DNA of 35,030 bases from CAZDAM01 sp964503595 (GTDB lineage Bacteria > Muiribacteriota > UBA6191). The stretch spans positions 1 through 35,030 of the forward strand of contig CAZDAM010000023.1 in NCBI GenBank assembly GCA_964503595.1, given 5' to 3'. The notes under the pieces were generated by a model, which worked only from the letters and a program-made list of their open reading frames with translations, did no database searches and had not been told where the DNA came from. Each line of letters starts with the position of its first letter. Within the stretch, counting starts at the first letter, position 1. The translations under genes and the position numbers were made by a program. Shown here one piece after another: positions 30,703 through 35,030 of this stretch.

Positions 30703-31689
30703 ATGAAGCTGGCAACAAGAAAAAATGGCACCCGTGATGGAGAACTTCTGGTTGTATCCAGAGATTTGAGTCGGGCGGTTGCTCCATCTGGTGTGGCCAG
30801 AACCTTTCAGGCCGCTCTTGACGACTGGGATGAAACCAGACCCGCTCTGGAGGAAATTTCCCGGCAGCTGAATGAAAATCCTGATCTGGATGGAAGCTTT
30901 GCCTTTCAGGAAGAAGAAATGATGTCTCCACTTCCCAGGGCCTACCAATGGGCTGATGGAAGTGCCTATGTCAATCATGTTGAGCTTGTTCGTAAGGCAC
31001 GTGGTGCTGTGATGCCGGAAAACTTCTGGACGGACCCCCTGATGTACCAGGGTGGTTCGGACAGGTTTATCGGACCTCGGGATGATATTGAGGCTGGCAG
31101 TGAAGAATGGGGCATTGACTTCGAATCAGAAATCGCGGTAATTACCCGCGATATTCCCATGGGAGCTGGTGAAGAGGAATGTGCCAGGAAGATCGAGCTT
31201 TTTATGCTTGTGAATGACGTGAGCCTCAGAAACCTGATTCCCGGTGAGCTGGCAAAAGGCTTTGGTTTTTTTCAGTCCAAGCCTTCCAGCGCCTTTTCTC
31301 CTGTTGCAGCGACGGCAGATGAACTAGGAGATTATTATCGGGAAGGTAAAGTTCATCTTCCATTGATTACGCATCTGAATGGTGAACTCTTTGGTCAGCC
31401 GGATGCAGGGGTCGATATGACCTTTAATTTCCCTCGTCTGGTTGCCCATGCGGCACATACCCGCCCGTTAGGTGCGGGAGCCATCATTGGAAGCGGGACC
31501 GTCTCCAATCTGGATCGCTCTAAAGGGAGCAGCTGCCTTGCCGAGAAGCGAATGCTTGAAATTCTGGAAGCGGGCAGCCCCAGGACTCCTTTTCTAAAGC
31601 ATGGGGATCGGGTGCGGATTGAACTGAAACTTCCAGACGGAAATTCAGTCTTTGGGGCCATTGATCATCAGGTTCGGATTGTGAAATGA
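30703..31689 (+). CDS. Fumarylacetoacetate hydrolase family protein
   Basis: Probably cleaves fumarylacetoacetate to fumarate and acetoacetate, the last step of tyrosine/homogentisate degradation. It has 328 residues. The metal-binding Glu pair lies in DFESEIAV (Glu141, Glu143) and the Asp in LVNDVSLRNL (Asp172). Other FAH features are GFGFFQSKPSSAFSPVA, LVAHAAHTRPLGAGAIIGSG and TVSN. I start at ATG 30703, because the N-terminal domain of this subfamily begins MKLAT-x-xxGxRDG-x-L; the frame continues upstream but without similarity. Maleylacetoacetate isomerase follows with an ATGA overlap, which strongly supports the pathway assignment. It resembles the bacterial FAH-like family more than the eukaryotic FAH length. 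Confidence 0.88.
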   Translation: MKLATRKNGTRDGELLVVSRDLSRAVAPSGVARTFQAALDDWDETRPALEEISRQLNENPDLDGSFAFQEEEMMSPLPRAYQWADGSAYVNHVELVRKARGAVMPENFWTDPLMYQGGSDRFIGPRDDIEAGSEEWGIDFESEIAVITRDIPMGAGEEECARKIELFMLVNDVSLRNLIPGELAKGFGFFQSKPSSAFSPVAATADELGDYYREGKVHLPLITHLNGELFGQPDAGVDMTFNFPRLVAHAAHTRPLGAGAIIGSGTVSNLDRSKGSSCLAEKRMLEILEAGSPRTPFLKHGDRVRIELKLPDGNSVFGAIDHQVRIVK

Positions 31690-32333
31690 GTTCGAGTCCC
31701 AGGCTATATACCTATTTTCGCAGCTCCTGTGCTTTCAGGGCCCGAATGGCTCTGAATTATAAGGGAATTGAATACGAACCGGTCTTTGTACACCTTTTGA
31801 AATCCGAACAGCTGGATACAGCCTACCGCAGAATGAATCCTCTGGGGATGGTTCCGGCGCTTGAGCATCAGGGAGTCGTTGTAGCTGATAGTCTGACTAT
31901 TATGGAGTATCTGGAGGAGGCTTTTCCGGCTGCGCCCGCTCTTCTGCCTTCAGGGCTTAGGGAAAGGGCTCTGGTCAGGCAGATGACACAGCTGGTGGCC
32001 AGTAGTATCCAGCCCTTACAGAATCTTCGGGTTACGAATTATCTTAAGGATGTGCTTCATCTGGAAGAAGAAGGGCGCAATGCCTGGATTGGACACTGGA
32101 TTGAAATTGGGTTTGAAGCGCTGGAAAAACTGCTTGAGGAAAACAGTGGAAAATTCTCTTTTGGGGATGCTGTGACTATGGCGGACTGCTGTCTCTTACC
32201 CCAGGTTATCTCTTCCCGGCGTTTTGGGGTCAAAATTGAGCAATGGCCCGTACTTTCCCGGGTGGCTGAAAACCTTCTGACCCAGGATTTCTGTATCCGG
32301 GCTTTACCTGAAAATCAGTCGGATCATACCTGA
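31686..32333 (+). CDS. maiA: Maleylacetoacetate isomerase (zeta-class glutathione S-transferase)
   Basis: Isomerises maleylacetoacetate to fumarylacetoacetate using glutathione, one step before the FAH enzyme. The 215 residues have the thioredoxin-like N-domain (LYTYFRSSCAFRARMALNYK, with the zeta-class SSC active-site motif at 13-15; MNPLGMVPALEH; ADSLTIMEYLEE) and the helical C-domain (FSFGDAVTMADCCLLPQV, N-capping box and Asp). The usual SSCSWRVR reads SSCAFRAR here. It overlaps the FAH stop (ATGA), so the two enzymes are made together. Its last 10 bases overlap the convergent receiver gene. No homogentisate dioxygenase is in view. Confidence 0.93.
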   Translation: MSSSPRLYTYFRSSCAFRARMALNYKGIEYEPVFVHLLKSEQLDTAYRRMNPLGMVPALEHQGVVVADSLTIMEYLEEAFPAAPALLPSGLRERALVRQMTQLVASSIQPLQNLRVTNYLKDVLHLEEEGRNAWIGHWIEIGFEALEKLLEENSGKFSFGDAVTMADCCLLPQVISSRRFGVKIEQWPVLSRVAENLLTQDFCIRALPENQSDHT

Positions 32334-32695
32334 AGCAGGGACTGCACTTTGCTGTGCAGTTCATCCAGTGAGAAGGGCTTGATCAGATAGTCCCGTACTC
32401 CGACCATCATGGCTGTACTGATATAGCTGCGGCGGGCGGCCGTACTGGGGACGCCTGAAATGGCCAGAATTCTTTGCTCCGGCTGACGATCCAGGATCTC
32501 CAGAACGGCATCCATTCCGCTTTTCCAAGGCATATGCATATCAGAAATGACCAGGTCCCAATCGGATTCTTCATGCATTTTCAGGCCTTCTTCGGCTGTG
32601 GCAGCAGATGTGACTTCATAGCCAAGCTGAGTCAGCCCTACATCAAGAAAGCCTCTGACGCCATCGTCGTCTTCGATGACCAGTATCCGATGCAT
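32324..32695 (-). CDS. Stand-alone response-regulator receiver domain protein
   Basis: A 123-residue CheY-like protein with only a receiver domain. The acidic pocket is in VIEDDDGV (Asp9-Asp11), the phosphorylation site is Asp52 (VISDMHMP), the switch Ser is Ser80 (LAISGVP) and the conserved lysine is Lys106 (DYLIKPFSLDEL). No output domain is attached, so it works through protein contacts as a phosphorelay or chemotaxis-type partner. No histidine kinase is adjacent. ATG 32695 has GGGAGAGAG directly before it. It is convergent with maiA and divergent from the SpeD-like gene (41-base gap). Confidence 0.93.
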   Translation of the reverse strand: MHRILVIEDDDGVRGFLDVGLTQLGYEVTSAATAEEGLKMHEESDWDLVISDMHMPWKSGMDAVLEILDRQPEQRILAISGVPSTAARRSYISTAMMVGVRDYLIKPFSLDELHSKVQSLLQV

Positions 32696-32713
32696 CTCTC
32701 TCTCCCTTGTTTT

Positions 32714-32742
32714 TCATGGTAGCATGAATCATTATCATGGTA
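32714..32742. repeat. Direct repeat TCATGGTA between divergent genes
   Basis: Two copies of TCATGGTA at 32714-32721 and 32735-32742 start 21 bases apart, two helical turns. The second includes the SpeD-like start codon. It could be a paired regulator site or chance. Confidence 0.3.
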
Positions 32743-33114
32743 TACCCAAGCAAAATTCAGACCGGATGGCATCTGATTGCCGAAATTACTGTACCTTTTC
32801 TGCAAAACTTGGAAGAATCCAGGATGGTCGTTTCTGCCTTTGAAGCGGCTCTTCAGAAGGCAGAGCTGCAGGTTCTCAGGCTTGTAGAGCATGATTTTGA
32901 ACCTAAGGGCTTCACAGCGATGGCTCTTCTGAGCGAGTCCCATGCCAGCCTTCATACCTGGCCAGAACATGATCTGGTCGCCTTTGACGTTTTTTCGTGT
33001 ACAAGCCGGGACAAACCGGAAATCTGTCTGCACCATTTTGTGAAAAACCTGGGTGGGGAAGTTCGTGAGCTCAAAATTATTCCCCGTCATCTGAATCCAT
33101 GGAGGAATACGTGA
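32737..33114 (+). CDS. SpeD-like pyruvoyl-dependent decarboxylase (AdoMetDC family)
   Basis: Self-cleaving proenzyme of the S-adenosylmethionine decarboxylase family, 125 residues (prokaryotic class 1b size). The cleavage site is LLSESHASLHTWPE: Glu67/Ser68, Ser68 becoming the pyruvoyl group, with His73 and Cys88 (FDVFSC) as the processing and catalytic partners. Other family positions are GWHLIAEI and GFTAMALL. AdoMet decarboxylase supplies aminopropyl groups for spermidine, but no speE is adjacent, and some SpeD homologues are known to decarboxylate arginine or ornithine instead, so the substrate is left open. The canonical ESH-I-S-I-HTWPE reads ESH-A-S-L here. The start ATG lacks a clear ribosome binding site. 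Its stop overlaps the next gene's GTG. Confidence 0.85.
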   Translation: MVYPSKIQTGWHLIAEITVPFLQNLEESRMVVSAFEAALQKAELQVLRLVEHDFEPKGFTAMALLSESHASLHTWPEHDLVAFDVFSCTSRDKPEICLHHFVKNLGGEVRELKIIPRHLNPWRNT

Positions 33115-34787
33115 AATTCTGGGTTCTCGGTTTCCTTTTTTCCTTCAATCTCTTTGCGGCCTCCCGTCTGCCTTTGGTTGATAAAGATGGAATGGTTGCC
33201 ACAGATAATGCTTTGGCCAGTCGGATAGGGGCAGATGTCTTGAAACGGGGAGGTAATGCGTTTGATGCTGCAGTCGCTTGCGGATTTGCTCTTGGGGTTC
33301 TGCATCCTCATTCTTCCGGCATTGGTGGAGGAATGGTAGGCATGATTTACCATTCCCAGACCCGGACCCTGAAAGCTCTGGATGCCAGGGAATTTGCTCC
33401 ACTGGCACTTAGGGAAGATGATTTCCGTCCTCAGGGAGGAAAGCCGGATCGCAATCTGAGCACCAGAGGTGGGCTTTCCTCGGGGGTACCTCTTGAAATC
33501 AGGGGCCTGGAGTTGATTCACTCCCAGTTTGGTCGGCTACCCTGGGCCGGGCTTCTGAAGCCGGCCATTCAGCTTGCCCGAGAAGGGTTTGAAATCGACA
33601 CTTATCTGGCAAAGGTGATTGCTTCCCAAAAGGAGCTTTTGCAAAAAAGTCCCTATCTTCGAACGGTTTATGCCCCTGGTGGCAAATGGCTTCAGGAGGG
33701 AGATTTTCTGAGGCAGCCGGTGCTGGCTGAAACTCTGGAATCCATAGCTTCTGAAGGAGCCGATGCCTTTTATCTGGGAGAAATTGCCGAATCTCTGGTC
33801 GGCAGTATTCGAGCCCATCAGGGTAAAATGGTCCGCCAGGATCTGGCGTTGGCCAGAGCCCGTCTTCTGGATCCGATTGTTACTCCATTTCGTGGTCATG
33901 AAATTGTCAGTATGCCTCCCCCGTCTTCGGGTGGGCTGGTGCTGGCCCAGATCACCCGGGTTCTGGAACCTTTTCCCCTGAAAGACATGGGGCATAATTC
34001 CTCGGCCTATCTGCATGTTCTGGCTGAAGCCATGAAGCATGCTTATGCGGATCGGTCTTCAGAGCTTGGCGATGAGCGCTTTGTGTCGGTAGACCGTTCC
34101 CGTTTTCTCTCCGAGGACTCAGTTTCAAGAATCAGGAGTATGATTCAGGAGACGGTTTTACCGCATCATACATATGGAACCCGCACTCTGCCGGATGATG
34201 CCGGAACCACGCATTTTTCGATTGCTGATAACGAAGGAAATCTGGTGGCCCTGACCTCCAGTATCAATACAGCTTTTGGTTCCGGGCTCGCCGATTCCGG
34301 AACCGGTATTCTTCTGAACAATCATATGGATGACTTTTCGCTGGCTCCCGATATTCCTAATGCCTACGGCCTTCTTGGTTCCAGGACCAATGCCATTCGC
34401 CCCCTCAAAAAGCCTCTCTCTTCCATGTCCCCGACGCTTGTTCTGAAAGACAAGAAGGTCCGTATGGCTTTAGGGGGCAGTGGAGGGCCAAGGATCATTT
34501 CCGGAACTTTGCAGGTTTTGCTGAATGTTCTGGTTTTTGATATGGGGCTTCAGGAAGCAGTGGATAGTCCCAGAGCTCACCACCAGTGGTCTCCTGATGT
34601 CTTGAGGCTGGAAAAAGGAATCCCGGTGGACGTATCTGACGCTTTAAGGGCCAGAGGACATCATGTGGAAATGGGAATTCCCCGGAATGTCATTCAGGCA
34701 GTTGAAATTCTTGATACAGGCATTGCCGGGGCCTCGGATCCCCGCAAAATGGGTCTGCCGGCTGGCGTAAACCGGCGTATTCCTTGA
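33111..34787 (+). CDS. ggt: Gamma-glutamyltransferase, exported
   Basis: Transfers or hydrolyses the gamma-glutamyl group of glutathione and related peptides in the periplasm. The 558-residue proenzyme begins with a signal peptide (KFWVLGFLFSFNLFAA) and self-cleaves at the nucleophile Thr366 in DDAGTTHFSIAD to give two subunits. Substrate-site features are ALDAREFAP (Arg93), SSINTAFGSG, GILLNNHMDDF and SSMSPTLVL, followed by ALGGSGG. Start: GTG 33111, preceded by GGAGG five bases away and overlapping the SpeD-like stop (GTGA); ATG 33099 lacks such a site. Glutathione use also appears in the nearby zeta GST, which fits a glutathione-containing cell. Confidence 0.94.
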   Translation: MKFWVLGFLFSFNLFAASRLPLVDKDGMVATDNALASRIGADVLKRGGNAFDAAVACGFALGVLHPHSSGIGGGMVGMIYHSQTRTLKALDAREFAPLALREDDFRPQGGKPDRNLSTRGGLSSGVPLEIRGLELIHSQFGRLPWAGLLKPAIQLAREGFEIDTYLAKVIASQKELLQKSPYLRTVYAPGGKWLQEGDFLRQPVLAETLESIASEGADAFYLGEIAESLVGSIRAHQGKMVRQDLALARARLLDPIVTPFRGHEIVSMPPPSSGGLVLAQITRVLEPFPLKDMGHNSSAYLHVLAEAMKHAYADRSSELGDERFVSVDRSRFLSEDSVSRIRSMIQETVLPHHTYGTRTLPDDAGTTHFSIADNEGNLVALTSSINTAFGSGLADSGTGILLNNHMDDFSLAPDIPNAYGLLGSRTNAIRPLKKPLSSMSPTLVLKDKKVRMALGGSGGPRIISGTLQVLLNVLVFDMGLQEAVDSPRAHHQWSPDVLRLEKGIPVDVSDALRARGHHVEMGIPRNVIQAVEILDTGIAGASDPRKMGLPAGVNRRIP

Positions 34788-34788
34788 T

Positions 34789-35030
34789 ATGAAAACTGAA
34801 ATTCTTGTACTGGGGGCTGGAATCAGTGGCTTAAGTGTTGCTGCTGAGCTCAAAAAACTGGGCCATGAAGTGATGGTCCTGGAATCTTCGGATCGTCCGG
34901 GGGGCCGGATTCGGTCCGAGAGGGTAGACGGTACTCTGCTGGAAGCCGGGCCCAATACTTTGATGTTAAGGCGGGCCAGTACCGAAGAGTTTTTGAAGCA
35001 GTATGGCATCTGGCAGTCACGTGAAATTCC
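34789..35030 (+). CDS. Protoporphyrinogen-oxidase-like FAD flavoprotein (3' end outside window)
   Basis: The first 80 residues of an NAD(P)/FAD-dependent amine-oxidase-fold enzyme. The dinucleotide motif is VLGAGISGLSVAAEL, followed by LESSDRPGGRIRS (FAD ribose/phosphate site) and LLEAGPNTL, a combination typical of HemY-type protoporphyrinogen oxidases in heme synthesis. Phytoene desaturases and other amine oxidases share much of this N-terminus, so the call is not final. The ATG begins one base after the ggt stop, so it probably belongs to the same operon. The catalytic and membrane parts are not in view. Confidence 0.75.
   Translation, partial: MKTEILVLGAGISGLSVAAELKKLGHEVMVLESSDRPGGRIRSERVDGTLLEAGPNTLMLRRASTEEFLKQYGIWQSREI

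Overview
This window is a gene-dense stretch of a bacterial chromosome, by eye slightly above 50% GC. It carries about 32 protein genes and no rRNA, tRNA, CRISPR array or intact insertion sequence that I could see. A Gram-negative cell plan is suggested by a predicted outer-membrane beta-barrel protein (18047-19111), a periplasmic lytic transglycosylase (27593-28990) and several proteins with signal peptides. The metabolic genes point to a heterotroph that degrades amino acids (HutF/HutG for histidine, FAH/MaiA for the tyrosine-homogentisate route), salvages nucleobases and uses a membrane pyrophosphatase. I cannot assign a phylum from the sequence alone.

Layout. 1-2118: the end of a TetR regulator, convergent with and overlapping the NAD(P)HX repair enzyme Nnr. 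2201-9634: a long plus-strand run with very short gaps or overlaps: FMN reductase, B12-binding radical SAM protein, HutG-like N-formylglutamate amidohydrolase, HutF, alanine racemase, an exported protein of unknown function and a DEAD-box helicase. 9635-10218: no intact gene that I trust, but a probable broken minus-strand gene. 10219-13701: a rhodanese divergent from a GH13 glycosidase, then cytidine deaminase and guanine deaminase. 13667-14800: an MFS transporter convergent with guanine deaminase. 14801-15640: an AT-richer island with a HipB-like regulator and a short HipA-N-terminal (HipS-like) protein but no kinase gene, ending in a long perfect palindrome.

15650-19111: a four-gene minus-strand operon of uncharacterised proteins (exported protein, small Cys-rich protein, large soluble protein, YjbH-like beta-barrel). 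19182-22790: a small membrane protein, then Obg GTPase translationally coupled to an Uup-type ABC-F ATPase, closed by a strong bidirectional terminator. 22899-27521 (minus strand): K+-dependent membrane pyrophosphatase, an exported protein with three 51-residue repeats, and a HEAT-like repeat protein. 27593-30700: lytic transglycosylase converging on an exported helical-repeat protein, then a disordered zone with fragmentary minus-strand reading frames.

30703-35030: fumarylacetoacetase-family hydrolase coupled to maleylacetoacetate isomerase (last steps of homogentisate breakdown), a stand-alone receiver protein, then SpeD-like decarboxylase, gamma-glutamyltransferase and the start of a protoporphyrinogen-oxidase-like flavoprotein. 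Compaction is a theme: many starts overlap the preceding stop (ATGA, GTGA, TTGA), several genes use GTG or TTG, and four convergent pairs overlap at their 3' ends.

The most unusual elements are the kinase-less HipB/HipS-like pair with its palindrome, the unknown four-gene envelope operon, the SpeD-like enzyme placed outside any spermidine operon, and the three-repeat exported protein.
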